The translations under genes were made by a program, and so were the position numbers. Source: Glandiceps talaboti (Eukaryota > Hemichordata > Enteropneusta > Spengelidae). From it: 64,000 bases of DNA. The DNA is taken from NCBI RefSeq assembly GCF_964340395.1, contig NC_135560.1, positions 22,272,675-22,336,674 on the forward strand. Direction: 5' to 3'. A model generated the notes under the pieces. The model had not been told where the DNA came from. It made no database searches and saw only the letters and a program-made list of their open reading frames with translations. Below are positions 47,166 to 61,250 of this stretch, one piece after another (within the stretch, counting starts at the first letter, position 1; each line of letters opens with the position of its first letter).

Positions 47166-50100
47166 CTGTCGTCACCAGTCACCTCATTCGCACATACGTA
47201 CAGGCCTGGCCTTGTGGTCCCACACGATAAAAACCTAGTAACTGTGGACGCTCTAACAAAGCATTGTTTTTGAGCAGTAATGTACAGGAAGAGACGATGT
47301 TTTACCTGAGTGCTCAGGTACCGTGCGAATAAACCAAATCCAAGGTGATGGTTAAATTAGATAAAATAACAAACAATTAATTAATGTACATTTATATACT
47401 TGTGTAGAAGATACCCATCTCAATCAGTTGAGACCGTGAAAGTAAGTGAATGTCACTGAAACATGGAAACCGTGACTAACATCAATGATAGAACATTAAT
47501 TCCTCTTGAGGTCGGAAAATGTTTTTTTTTGTTGTGCTGAACAGAAAGACTCGTCGCCACAGCCTGCTTGCTCTTTATTTGTTACATTAATGAACTAATA
47601 AAGTATACCTTTATGTTCTCATAATAACCTTCACAATACTGGTGTCATCATTTACAATTGCCTTATCAAGCTATCCCGGTATCCTAAATAATACAATGAT
47701 ACTAGCCACGGTAAGATGGTGTCAAATTAGTTTGGAAATGAAATCGTAATGAATTACAATTCAAAGCATGAAAGACGTTTTTTGTTTATACTCGGGAGGT
47801 ATGATCAATCACCATTTACCATGACAGAGAACAAAATTGACTTTAATCCTATGGGAGTCTCCTTTCAAAAGTATCATCATAATTTAGCTGTAATCTATAA
47901 TCACCCAGAAAATTATATCCACAAATGTCACACCATCAATAGTCGTTGTATACGGCAAAGGATCGCCGGGTATCAGTTGCGTATATCGTTTCGATGTATT
48001 TCGACATCATCAAAGCGAAACGCATGCGTAGTTTTCTCCTTTCTATATCAATGTATAATTAGAAAACTGTTCTAGTGGTCATAAATATCTCAGATGAAAA
48101 ACAAACAGTGTGTTAGCCTATCTCTGTTATAATATAAAACGCAAGTTGTCTGGTTTAAAATGGTAACTTGTTTCAACACCACCCCATGCATATATGCATG
48201 GTGCTGATGTCTCAGACCAATCACACCATAAACGACCTATATTTTATCATCATAAAATTAATTGCCTTATGCCTTCTGAATCGACAGTATGGCTGGCAAC
48301 AGGAGCACAAAAAGCAGTATTCATTAATGTAAAGTTCCCATTAATGTCATTCTCTGTAAAACGTAAACAAAATGTCATGGACCGTTGTAGAGTACAGTTT
48401 ATAGACATGATGTTTTATCAGCATATAGAGAATAGTCTTTGAAATTTAATATGTTTAGTTCTATGTACTGAATGTTACAATCTGTTTGTTTAGCCAGGCA
48501 CGTTAGATCAATCAATGCAATCTTGACACAACACCACATGATATTTTAGATAGGACACGGATCACCCGTTTCACATTAATAATGAATAATCATTTATGTC
48601 AGACCCTTTTATTGTATTGTCATCCCAATATGTCTTCACCTTCACTCATCCTAGCATTTTGATTTTTATAGCTTTTTAAGAAGAAATGCGTTAACTATCA
48701 GAGCACGATCAGCATCAACTATTTAAAAATAATTCAATAAAAACATGTCACCACTCAGTTACATCATATTGTGTGATTTTCAACAAATAAATGTTTCTTC
48801 TCCTTCACAAGTTGAACTCATTTAAATCAGTTCCTACAGTATCTTGAAATACATATTTTCAACATTATCTTCTGTAATTTAACCATATACTGTATTACTA
48901 AGTGTACATAATTATCCTTAACAAAGACATTGTCCGTAGTATTCATAGTGGTTGTGAAAGTTACAGTTACTGGCACTAGTAGTGGTCGTAAGAAAATCAG
49001 TCTATCAATATGTAAGTAATATGTTAGTAGAAGTAGAGTTGATGTAATTAGTAAAGAAGATAGAAGAAATGGTCAATGGCATCATAAGTTCAATTTGCTT
49101 TTTTAAAGTCGCAATACCCATTGAATATCAGCATTCAATCCATTATCATGCAATCAGGGCAAGCCACTAACAAACAACAATAACCTTTCTTTAATACGAC
49201 ATGTTGATGTGGGATCATCTTTGTTTGTAAACCTAATCGATAGCCAAATGTCAAGGATATCTTATATATGCATACCAAATACCTTAACGGTTATCTTACG
49301 ATCATTTTGGGAGTGATCATTAGCGATCAAAGGGTGATCTTATCATATGGGACCTATACAAATGTTCATCGGATGACTTCCGATTTCTTCTATCTAAAAG
49401 TATATGCATATTTAACCACGTTGCTAGATCTATCACAACTAGAAAAACACGCCACTTACCGAACTATCAAATCACCAAATCAAATCAAATCAAATAATGT
49501 AAATCTTCCTTCAGAAATTAGGTGTTATGAAATACATCACGATATGTTCATTTAATGTCGTTTGATATCGAGATTTAGATAAGTTTAGATCGCGACCGCT
49601 TTAGCTTCTTAGAATGAAGGGGAAAAACAAGTCTGGGTTAACTTGCCTGTTGATTTCGACTACCACTCTAAGACTTACCTTTACACCATGTAGTGGTTGA
49701 CACCCATGTCTACAAATAATTTTGTTATTAAAATCAATTGTTTCCATAATTTTCCAAGACTGTTAAGACCTGACCCTTAAAGACCTCGGTTAAGATAGGT
49801 AAGTGATACAGAAGTATCTGGCTGTCTACGTGTTGATCAATATTTATGACAACGTCCTCCATGACATGATTTTCATGACATGATCATATCATACAAAGAA
49901 CATATATATGTATATAATTTCATGCGTAGCTCTGTGTGTTTGTCTGTCTCTTCTGTCTATGTAATTTATATTCCTAAAACTTTGCATCAGTCTCATAAAA
50001 CGATACCATAAAATTGATAAATGAAAATATTGCAAAGCACTAATCTGCTGAGGCCAAGCAACAAGCAATTGTGCAGTATGCTTACCCGTACTTTCCTAGT

Positions 50101-50595
50101 CTGTCTCTGCCGACCTTATAATATATAAACCAGATGTCAGATGACCCTCAAAAGACAAAGATCCTATCCTACCTCTTTGGAAAAATATATAATGGGTACC
50201 CCTCAATTGATTTGACTGTAGTGGAACTGAAGGAAGATAAGTTAACGTCTTTAACGTTGAGTTTTTGGGTGATCTGATTTCCCATAACAGTAACTTATGT
50301 TGCATTGTAAAACACTTGAGATGAAAGAAACAACGTGCTGATGTAATTGTATGCTTTAGACCTCACACATACAGTACAAAAGCCATGATAATATGAACGT
50401 TAAAATTTGCATCATTATGGATCAACATCAACACAATGAAATATTCTTATCTCAGGTAAAAAGGTATCATTTGATAACGTTCATACATGCAGCGGATTTC
50501 GCTTATATTATAAGGCCTTCCCGAATTGTCTGTATATATTAAAGGACATTCGTATACATTTCATGATCAATAATCATACCCTATACTCGTACAAT
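47166..50595. other. Gene-poor stretch
   Basis: ORFs at 47749-48075, 48194-48442, 49268-49555 and 50096-50305 have no recognisable family pattern. No repeat stood out apart from short direct repeats near 49860. Confidence 0.45.
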
Positions 50596-50690
50596 AAATA
50601 AATACAATACAATACAATACAATACAATACAATACAATACAATACAATACCATAAAATACAATACCATAAAATACAATACAATACAATTT
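50596..50690. repeat. (AATAC)n pentanucleotide microsatellite
   Basis: About nineteen AATAC-type units with CATAA interruptions. Confidence 0.96.
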
Positions 50691-52024
50691 AAATTCTTGG
50701 TCACCATTTCAAGCTTTCGGGAAATCAATGCCAGCTTAATTTAACTTTTTGGTTGCGTGAAATTGACTATCAAAAGTAGAAAGGTAAATGCCACAGCTAT
50801 CTACGTCATCTTGGTTGTTTGGATCAGGCTGAAACGGTTCTGATGGCGGCTGATAACTTTTCTGTACGAAGTAACGTCTGATACCGAAGGAAGACATGCT
50901 TACACTTCACTAGTAATCAGGAGTAATGATAGAAATGACTAAAACACAGACTGTATTTATAGAAGAATATCTTTTAATGTTCCGGCTGTGAAATAGGTAT
51001 TCCTTTTCGGCATCATGTCGGTTTATGTTTGTTTACAGAAAAATATTCTTTCAACATGCGGCTGTGAAAACATTTAATTGTTACAAGGTAACACTCTCAT
51101 ACATACAATAATGATCAGTTACAGAGGTGTTAACGCAGTTTTTATTCAAAGGTGATCGCGGCGTGTCACACACAGCATACAACAATGAGCTTTACAATTC
51201 ATACTCTTTGTACTCTCTTTTGAGAATCCGCCTATTTCAATCCCGCCTATTGTTTCAAGAGAGTGAAACCGCGAAAAAAATACGCGCCCTAATAAGTGCG
51301 TTTACAGTATGTTGCAGGTTAACCTTGTTTGGATTGTATATCACTTACTTTATGGTATCACCATATGGAATCTACTGGAGGTTACAATAACTAATCCGTA
51401 TTTCTAAGAATAATCTCTCTCCTGATATCTATCTAAAATAGAAAGGGAGAGATGTTTCAACCGAAAGATTTTTCATTCTTAATGATGCTTCCATAGTATA
51501 AATCATTTTTATAACCGTCTTTTTATTCAACAGATATGAAAAGTAGCCCCAAGTAATCTTGTATCGTATGTACCATACGAATAGATGTACATCGACAAAA
51601 GATATGATGACTATACCAAAACTTAGTATTGCCATTATGAGTGCAAGAATGGTCAGTTATATGTCATGGAATGCAATCTAAATCTTTTAGCAAAGCGTTT
51701 AGAAACAAGCACTTGAGCCCTGTCAGATCAGAATAGTTTTCATGTCAGTTTAAAGAGGCAACGATATACTAATATGATATTCTAAGTATTAAATTACAGT
51801 GCTGGGAGCTTCACGTGGCATTACAATGCTGAGATAAACTGTGAGAACATAACCCAAGCTCCTAATCTTGTTCATTTCCCATAATACATCAGCCCAGTGT
51901 ACGAAAGGTACCTTCTACTGCCAATGCTTAAACACTTTACTTTAGAGGCGTCACATGATCTAGGGGTGACGAAAAACGACTTTCTGGGTTCCCATGAGCA
52001 TAAAGAAATGCAGCTAAAATGAAA
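50691..52024. other. Gene-poor stretch
   Basis: No gene was recognised. The ORFs at 51127-51390 and 51429-51635 lack family patterns. Confidence 0.45.
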
Positions 52025-52243
52025 TCAACCCCAGTCTTTGCTCCCATATGAATACTTTACCAGAGCAGTCTTGGCGTTTTCTGTGAAAACTACAATTGTG
52101 TTTCTGACATCTATCCTTGCCATTGCCAAGGTATAGGATTCATTGCTATTCCCATCATGATTATTATCATGGTAGCCAAATATCCAAGGATGCGAGTGGC
52201 TACAATCAGCACATAGTAGTTCTCCATTTGAGGAACGATTCAT
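52025..52243 (-). CDS. Unassigned ORF, possible exon
   Basis: The frame is open from about 52267 (after a TGA) to the stop near 52025. It includes WYQCLMNRSSNGELLCADCS, HPWIFGYH, an Asn/His/Ser-rich stretch and NTIVVFTENAKTALVKYSYG. Three Cys residues in a mixed-composition segment look more like a real extracellular domain than most ORFs here. However, I cannot place it in a family and found no flanking exons. It may be a chance ORF. Confidence 0.2.
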   Translation of the reverse strand: MNRSSNGELLCADCSHSHPWIFGYHDNNHDGNSNESYTLAMARIDVRNTIVVFTENAKTALVKYSYGSKDWG

Positions 52244-54028
52244 GAGACACTGATACCAGATACCAGTTATGGTTCAAAGTATACTGTACGAAAACCAACC
52301 CATTCATTTTCTTAAAAAGTATTTTAAATAGATCACAATACTCCTACTTTCAGATTATTTCTCTAACTTATACTATGATTCTACGACTTGGCTACTTTCG
52401 TGCTATATCATCCTAAAGCTAGATACATCCTACATTTTCTGATCATTGCAATTCGTGATTCGTCGTGCTAAGATCGCCGGGGTGATAGATTGCCTGTCTT
52501 TCTCAATATTTACACTTTCTCCATATTTGTTGTCATACATTCAGATGATTATCACTTAGGAAGTACCTAGGACACGATCAAAACATGCGATGAACATTAC
52601 ATTGGTTGCTAAGATACTGTCACAATACTCAATCATAGTATAGTTTAATATGCATTGCCACAATTTTGTTGTGAAAGTAGATTAAAGCTAACCCCATACA
52701 TACTGATGTTTAATAACAATTCCATGTATAGTTTAGTTGGTTTTCCTGTCGAATTTGGCATAACTCTTCTTGCATTGAGCTTGATTGAAGACTATCTTTA
52801 CATGGTTTGTTGCCATCCGTACTTCAAGTAGCTACGGTCGTTCTTGTTGTCGAGGCTTAATCAAGAAACCACTTCATAGTTACTTTTTATTTCTAACTTA
52901 TTTCGAAGTCAGACATGATGTTATGATAACTCGAAGACACTACATTGACATTCAAGACACAACTATGATACATTGAGATTTGAAAGCGACATTCAAACTT
53001 GCCGCAACCTATTATTCATAGTACTCTGATGTATGAAATAATTCTTTGTGTCATCAATTGGTGAGATAAAACGACTGATAAACCGTTGACAAGCGTGCTT
53101 CGAATGCGGTCAAAGGTCATCATGGCTGATGTTCATTCCATAGATACAGTCACATGTTTATATGTCAGATACATAATTGTTACTTGCATACCGAAAACTG
53201 AAACATACACCAAAAATAGGTATTGATGTAGGTGAAGTAATCGTTACATTATCGGCCATAAGCTAATTTTATAGCAAATCAAAATTAGTTAATTTGCTGG
53301 CCGGAACGTGCAACGGATTTTAATTATTTCTGGTTATGAACTTTTAAATCATACCAATAAATCTGACTAATTGTGGAGTTTATCCGATTGAATGGTTGAT
53401 GACGGATACATGTCACATCAATTTATATCACTAATATGACTTTTACAAGTTTGGTTGCATTTCTCCAATAATGGATCTGTTATTACCCTCGTTTAGTTTG
53501 ATTGAAATTGACATCGGAACAGAGCGTAGGGGGTCGCATGTGCACTGTGTACCTTCTTGATATGCCATTAACCTGCCAGATAAGGGTAATTACAATATAT
53601 GCCTACCTGTTTTGCTGTTGCCATGACAAATTGATGTTGTAAAGTTTTGTGACGCTATACGAATAAAGCTTAATTTCTCCATCCATATGTAGTAATATTC
53701 TAAGACTAATTTGATAGAATTTATGTCGTTCTGAATCAATCACGTGACCACTACAACACATCTAGATACATCTACCTATCTATCACATTATTTGAAAATA
53801 CTATTCTAAAGACTCGGCGGAGATAACGAGAATTTAGCATACAAACATTTCTGGTTTCACTAATATGTGTATTTTCAAGCAACAGCAAGATGCCAATGAA
53901 ATCTTACCATCGCCATAGTCGCATACATGGGTTAAATTTGTGTTCATTTCTAAAATCACTATACTCAAAGCAACATTAAGAGTTCTATCTGGTCCTCGTT
54001 TTAAAATTGATTTATATCTGACCAAGGC
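52244..54028. other. Gene-poor stretch
   Basis: No gene, RNA or ordered repeat was recognised. Confidence 0.5.
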
Positions 54029-54789
54029 CCACTCACCGTAACGTTTAGAGTTCAATTCTGTATGTCATAGACTCACCCACTGTAACGTTTAGAATTCTGT
54101 CTGTCCTAGGCTCACTCACTGTAACGTTTAGAGTTCTGTATGTCCTAGGCTCACTCACTGTAACGTTTAGAGTTCTTATGTCCTAGGCTCACTCACTGTA
54201 ACGTTTAGAATTCCTTATGTCCTAGGCCCAATCACTGTAACGTTTAGAATTCCTTATGTCCTAGGCCCAATCACTATAACGTTTAGAGTTCTTATGTCCT
54301 AGGCTCACTCACTGTAACGTTTAGAATTCCGTATGTCCTAGGCCCAATCACTGTAACGTTTAGAATTCCGTATGTCCTAGGCCCAATCACTGTAACGTTT
54401 AGAGTTCTGTATGTCATAGGCTCACCCACTGTAACGTTTAGAGTTCTGTATGTCCTAGGCTCACTCACAGTAACGTTTAGAGTTCTGTATGTCCTAGGCT
54501 CACTCACAGTAACGTTTAGAATTCCGTATGTCCTAGGCTCAATCACTGTAACGTTTAGAGTTCTGTATGTCCTAGGCTCAATCACTGTAACGTTTAGAGT
54601 TCAGTATGTCATAGGCTCACTCACAGTAACGTTTAGAGTTCTGTATGTCCTAGGCTCACTCACAGTAACGTTTAGAATTCCGTATGTCCTAGGCTCAATC
54701 ACTGTAACGTTTAGAGTTCAGTATGTCATAGGCTCTCTCACAGTAACCTTTAGAATTTCGTATGTCCTAGGCTCACTCACTGTAACGTG
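54029..54789. repeat. 39-base minisatellite, about 19 units
   Basis: The unit is CTCACTCACTGTAACGTTTA plus GAGTTCTGTATGTCCTAGG. Common variants are AATTCC for AGTTCT, CAATCA for CTCACTCA and CATAGG for CCTAGG. Some units are 37 bases. Because 39 is a multiple of three, a minus-strand ORF of 97 codons (54292-54585) stays open through the array. It has no ATG context or flanking coding sequence to support a protein. Confidence 0.98.
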
Positions 54790-56252
54790 GCTATGCTCAA
54801 CAGTCCAACAAAAACATTCTAATTTTAACTTGACTCGCCGTAACGGTAAGCATTCTCACTACTTGTGACTGATGAGTATGTTGACAAACAACTCGATTTC
54901 TTGCCCTCGTTGGAAAATTTGGAAAATGAATTATTTCGTATGAAATGCGTGATAGAAGCATGTAATGTGCTGCTTTAGAATACATGCATTGCCGCCATAC
55001 CTGAACAAGGCAAGGACTTGTTATGTTGTACTTGTCATGTGAAACATTGTCAGGGTTATGTTAAAAATGAGACAATTATTATTTTGAACAGCGACTTCAA
55101 AAGTCGATCCAGTCATCCAAAAATAACAAGTTAAAAGCCATAGCATTAAACAAATTTCAAATATTAAGTATCAAATATATGTATTCTAAACATGCATTGT
55201 GTGTAGTATGGAGCAGGGGGACCCGATTCATTTAGAGTGAGTGAACTCATTTATTGAAGGATTAAGTGGAGACATGTATATACATAGGGGACAGTGGAAT
55301 CAGTCTCAGGTTGATTGTTTTGATTGCATACATCGCTAGTTTCTAATTACATCAATTACCTGACTACATCTTATTCTGATTTCAATATCTATTTGAAAAA
55401 ACGTGATGTTTCTTGAACGGTTCCATCATGCAATGTATCAAGTTACCCGGTTATGCAAAGAGTATAATGGAAGCTGTGTGCCAACCATTCATTGGCAAGT
55501 TATAATGTTTATAGCAATGTCTGCTCATAACAGAAAGTGATATTAATTGAACCAAATGAACAACAATTATACACAGTAGAAGACAATTTTATAGGAGACA
55601 AGGTCTGTCTGACTAGACAACCTTGCGTAGACAATATGGGTGTTAACATGCACTGTCATGATGTAAGAAACATTCAAAAGCACACCAACATAAAAAAGTA
55701 AAGATTGAATTGCTAATTGATCTTGAACATGAAGGTCAAGATGTCGGGTTAGTTTAAATCAGCTGTGACCGTTAGGGCTAATGAAGACACTTAAGAAAAA
55801 TTAACAGAAATTTATTTAAAACCCTGGAAATAACAAACGATGTTGCTAAAACACATACGTACATCATATAATCGTGCTTAGATAGTTATCACATATCATT
55901 AACAGTTTATCACATGAAACTTAATTGACAGAACATCAGAATCCCTTCCAATCCCCGTCATAAAAGTACCATAAGTTGCAAGTATATATTATTATTTATT
56001 AACTACTTGTTTTGGCCAGTATTAAGTGGAAACGTGTAGTAACAAATTGAACAATATGCATTCACGAACAGATGACTTGCTGTTCACCGAAAGTAGTTTT
56101 TTATGGTCATATGGGAAACTGGCCATGAAAAAATGGTGATCACGGGATTAGTGTTCGAAAGAGTCAAGAATTGTAATTTCGTAGGGTAATTGGTATATAT
56201 CTACAAAATCCATTCGTATTTTAAAACAAAGTCTTTCGTGAATCTTGGAATT
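54790..56252. other. Gene-poor stretch
   Basis: No gene or repeat was recognised. Confidence 0.5.
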
Positions 56253-56326
56253 CAGTGAGGTTTACAGGTAGATATAAGATGCCATGTCCAGTGAGGTGTA
56301 CAGGTAGATATAAGATGCCATGTCCA
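56253..56326. repeat. 36-base tandem duplication
   Basis: CAGTGAGGT-TACAGGTAGA plus TATAAGATGCCATGTC is present twice in tandem with one substitution. Confidence 0.92.
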
Positions 56327-58366
56327 GTGTGGGCGTGAACATAAGGATATAACCGTCAATACACTGAAACGGAGTGACATGATAAGAGGAAAGAACATTT
56401 GTTGCAGAACAGTAATCACACAGTTCCCTGTCAGTCGATCTTTGAAAGGGATGAGAAGAGTGCCCACAGCTGTTGATCTTTCAGTGTAAGGGGGAGGGGG
56501 CTCCGAAATAAATTTTGAACAAAATATTTTCTCCTCACCCCCCCCCCCCTCCGTTATAATTTATGTTTGTTCCCCTAGTAGTTAGTATACTAGAAGGATA
56601 GTTCACCAAGAAACAGTAGCAACCTTTCAACTAACATACTGTGTCTTTTAACAGAGGAGTCACTTTTCAACAAGGGAATTAATGACCTGTTTACAATATA
56701 CCAATAATACTTAGTACATAATATTTGGATTCAGCTATATGAACATATTACAGTACTTTGCTCGTTATTTGGTCATAATTCGTCAAGCAAGTAGTATGAA
56801 ATCAAAGCTGTCCATGATAGTAACATTCTTTCCTAGATGCGATAAAATAATAAGAGTCAAATTAATGCCAAACACTGTGAATTATTTTGTATGCATTAAG
56901 CAAAAAAGACAACAAAAATAAGCCCCAATTTACATACATTCAACATTTTCTTTCTTCCGAGGCTTAAAACGTTTTGTTTAAAAAAGAAGAAGAAACAGTG
57001 TGTTTTATTCGCGTGCAACCCGAGGACCTGTCGACATCATTGAAATATTACCCATCTTGGAGTAGTTTTAAGACATAAATACATATCTACTAATTTCTCT
57101 ACGGGAAAACGTTGGTATGTAGCCATTATGTGTTGGCATTTCATTTTGTTTTAGTTTACAATTTTCATCAGTGTGTACATCTTATCAGGTGATAATAATT
57201 ATATGAATTTTTACGCAATACGTGGAGACACTTTACTTCTTAACCCAGTCATACATATAATAAATCTATATTTGATGATGCATCACACGATTATGTCCAA
57301 AATACCAGAACGAGACTAAATAGAATATTTTGCTACCTTATTGATGCAGTCTGAAGCGTTTATAGGTTTAATTTGTACTGTTATTTTTCTGTCATCTTTC
57401 TGTCATATCTTTTATTTATTTTTCATATATTATAAAGTTGACATTCTGAACCTCATTGAAAATAGATACTACATTCTTTCCACTCTCTGTCCAAATATGT
57501 CATTTTACAGGTGTTTGAAATATTGCTACTCAAGCAGATGTGTTCTTGCAATGGCTGTCTTTCAGGTTGGCTTTTATTAAATGTGTCATTTTTGACAAGG
57601 CTATGATGCAGGATAAATAAGACGAAGTGCCATAATGCATGAAGACATTATACACGGTTTAAACGCATAGAACGTAAGTGACGAAATCGAATTGAAGCTC
57701 CAAAATTGAAATTACCCTTACCTCCCGATTGTGAGATCTTGTTTTCAATTTAATAGGACCAGTGACCATAAATAGGGCCTGTACAATCATAGTGACAATC
57801 AAACAGTTGGTCAACACAGACTTCAATCGTATCAAAAGCCCTCTTGTCTTTTTTTAAATATGATAGCTCGACTGTATAATATGTAGTACATGATGGTTCA
57901 CTAAGTTATACGTGATTGTGTAGGATATATAACATACATGTGACTATGGAATGGTCACATTACCACACGAATGTGACTTTTACTTCAGTCGAACATATAT
58001 AGCGTCTTTCTAGATATATATATCAAAGCATATGAAAGCTACTTTACTTACCGGTTATAATCTTTTACAACTTCGTATTCTTTATTTTAATTATGCCTAC
58101 ACTGTTAAGTATTGCATGGCGCTTCAATACTGTACGTTTTACCAATTTCTATTTTAACATTAACAAGAAAAGCACTGGGTCTATCATGGCAATTTCAGCG
58201 AATGTAATTATCTTTAAAATGTGACTATTTGTTAATCTAATTCTATATTCTGGTCGTGCAATTCATCAATTGATAACATTTGCAGACAACCAACTCTTTA
58301 GCTTGCGAAGTTCAATCAATGTAGACAACATCCGGCTGGTTAATATGGTGATATTAAGGGTGATTA
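56327..58366. other. Gene-poor stretch
   Basis: A run of ten or more C (around 56538-56548) is present. The ORFs at 56739-56921 and 57341-57580 are unassigned. Confidence 0.45.
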
Positions 58367-58409
58367 CTTTCCGTAAGGGAAGGTTATGTTATGCGTTTGT
58401 TTGTTTGTT

Positions 58410-58477
<68 letters not shown>

Positions 58478-58478
58478 A
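58367..58478. repeat. TTTCCGTAAGGGA motif followed by (TTTG)n(CTGT)n
   Basis: ACTTTCCGTAAGGGAAGG (58367-58384) shares CCGTAAGG with the ends of the 1 kb element at 45226-46254. It is followed within 15 bases by four TTTG units and about twenty CTGT units (58399-58478). The Leu/Ser/Val/Cys ORF over it is a repeat artefact. Confidence 0.8.
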
Positions 58479-60834
58479 TGCATGATAATGATTTGCCGAC
58501 AATGTGTGTAGTACCAAAACTCTAGGTTTTTGTGCTTACATAAGACATTTAGTTTGATATCTTTTAGTACGGATCATGATGCACATTTATTATAGGATAT
58601 TAGCCTTTCCCTTTCTTACACATGAATTTTATCAGACATAAAGTCTACGTGCTAGATGTAGAACATTAATTATGTAATCTTTTATGTCTACTTTGTTGAT
58701 TCTCTTGAGACGAAGATGAAAAAAGCTGATACCTTCTTAGTCTGTCCACATCTATTAATATTTCATAATCAAGCATCAAATAAGATATACGATCATGTAT
58801 ATCAATACTTCCGATTTATACGACTCATTCTCTACTGGCACGTTTTCCTCTCATCTTCTTAAAAACTATATGGCAGACATGCCAACTAAACTCCTTAACT
58901 TACTCAGAAAATATAAGAACACACCCTGATGTTACAACAAACTAAAGAAAAATCTGTTATGTTTGTCTAACTTAGAATAATATGTTTGTACTATTTCTAG
59001 TTTTCCTTAAACAGAATAAAACTATTAGTCAAAGTATAGTTTTGATACTAAGCAGTATGGAATTGTAAGTTGGATAAAATTAAATTTAAGTTAAAAGATA
59101 ACGTTGTTATTAACCTAATAGAATTACGATAAACCGATTTGTTAAAAACAAGATTTGTTCTGAAAAGAGTCACGTAATATGATCAATTACAACATTACTT
59201 TTGGATTGGACTTAAAGCATACACGTAGACATCAATGTGTAAAATACAATGAACAAGATATAACTAGGTGACCTTACTTTAATCAACTCCAAGCTTTTTC
59301 TGTAGTTTTGATTAGCATGCTCGTATCTTATGTGATTAGTTATGATGGTACGTGAACACGCAATTCAGAATTTCGCATGTCTCTCCGTCATCCTAAAAAA
59401 ACTAATTACCATACTCTTCAAACTTTACCACGATAAATCAGGATGGCCCGCTGGCAACAGAACACTATTATCAGAAACTCCTATATATTTAAAAGGGAAA
59501 TAAAGAAACTCCTATATAATAAAGTTAGAATATAAAATTTAGTCATTGATACATTTGTGCCAGTTCTTCAAATTGGTGATAATTATATTGAGATACTTGA
59601 GTAAGTTGATAGATAGAGAAATAATGTTATATTCATTTTTTCTTAGCATGTACTCATTTTAAAATGTCACTCTTTTGACATCGGTCGTTCTTAGAGACGA
59701 AAAAATATAATATGTACGACAGCATTCGTAAGTGGAACAACAGATCATTGATTTGTATCCACATTAAATTGCTATATCCTCTTTCCGTGTTGTTCAATGT
59801 CTCAACATCAGCGAAAAATGTTGAATATCAACTCGTTCTGCTGCTAATACGTCCTTTTCAGGGACATATTTTTTATCTCTAAGCTGGATTATGATATTCT
59901 TGGCGTTGCTTCTCTTAACACTTTTATCGAAAACCTTCCTCTGCTTCCAATGTGTGTTTTTCATAATAATTAGTTCTTGGGTTTAGCTGGATATCGTACA
60001 ATAGTGTTTCAGCGGGATAAATTCAGCTGCTTCCTTCTACGAGCATTTTTCATTTTACAATCTGCTTAACAATGGTATAATTTGCTGATTGATAGATCGA
60101 TTTGTGGATTCATTAAATTTTAACATGTATGATATATTGCCATAGATATTTGAGAAATTCTGATGTTTAATCAATTAACCAATTGCTTAGTTGAACAGTG
60201 ACATTCATCAAGTTGAAATGTACATAGTACCAAAAATTGTTAAATGAGTAACACAAATTTAGCTGGTTTTCGGTTCATTTTACAAGCCGGGCATTATATA
60301 TCCTATATATGCAACTCGTCCAGTTGATTGTTTTGGATAATGAGAACAAATATATAATCGAAGATCCATCTTCGCTTATAAAAAAGTCTGCCATTCAAAA
60401 CTATCCGTTTTAACTTTAACTAGTTGTGGTACGTCACATTGTGTGTCCAAACGATTGAAATGGTACTATAAGTCTTGAAGGTACGTATATAGTAGAAAGA
60501 CTTATTGTTTGACATTCAACTTGTTTTGCCATTACATTGATATGGGGATTAGATTGATAGATCCATCATGTACTGAAGAACGTGCCTTTCTATGATGTTT
60601 TCGATGTACTTAAAAGACAATTGAGCACATAATTAAAATACTTCATTTTGTCCTATTTCCCCATTATCCGCTCTTTAAAATTTTACCTTAATGTATGATA
60701 CATTGTTAAAGATATTATGATGTACCATTTATAGATTTTGAACATGTTTTTATCTTTTCCTTTGAGGTTAGAATAACTTGATGATGGCATTTCAAGGTTT
60801 ATTACTATTTATCAGTTTTTGACAATTTTTCCCT
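58479..60834. other. Gene-poor AT-rich stretch
   Basis: No gene, RNA or repeat was recognised on either strand. Confidence 0.5.
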
Positions 60835-60950
60835 TTGAATAAACACCGCCCCGTGAACCAAGCGAAATCGGTCGCTTATTCCACTCATCAAAGTACTCAA
60901 GTCAGTATACTACTTTTATGCTTCAAACATAAAGTGACTTTTAGTATGAT

Positions 60951-61250
60951 TTATACACTTTTAGCCGATGGTGCCTTTCGAAACATGTGCACATGTATAA
61001 TAATAGCCCATGGAGAATAGTTTCCATACAAATCACACCGTTTTATCACGACTGTAACGGGTTGATGTCTGTCTTTTGAATCTATATTGAAAAGGACCCG
61101 TATGTTTGGTGCCCATGTGTGAATGCGCGTCAGGAGTTCCATTCTGTAAGTACAGTTTGGCAGATTGATTCCAAACAAAAGTGGTGCAGGAAATAGTATT
61201 TGGATATGCAAGAGTGTCACTTTACCCATGGTTAGTCTTAGATGGGGCAT
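60951..61250 (-). CDS. Unassigned 99-codon ORF
   Basis: Starts Met-Pro-His-Leu-Arg and has a mid-hydrophobic segment (VTLLHIQILFPAPLLFGINL), then mixed residues including RMELLTRIHTWAPNIRVLFN and a basic end (FRKAPSAKSV). The local GC is higher than the surroundings, which gives a little support. No domain is recognised, and an overlapping plus-strand ORF (60835-61020) reads the other way. There is no independent evidence of expression. Confidence 0.2.
   Translation of the reverse strand: MPHLRLTMGKVTLLHIQILFPAPLLFGINLPNCTYRMELLTRIHTWAPNIRVLFNIDSKDRHQPVTVVIKRCDLYGNYSPWAIIIHVHMFRKAPSAKSV

Noticed and set aside
54292-54585. Repeat protein with a 13-residue period
   Set aside because: It follows directly from a 39-base minisatellite. 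There is no flanking coding sequence and the frame is broken by 37-base units.
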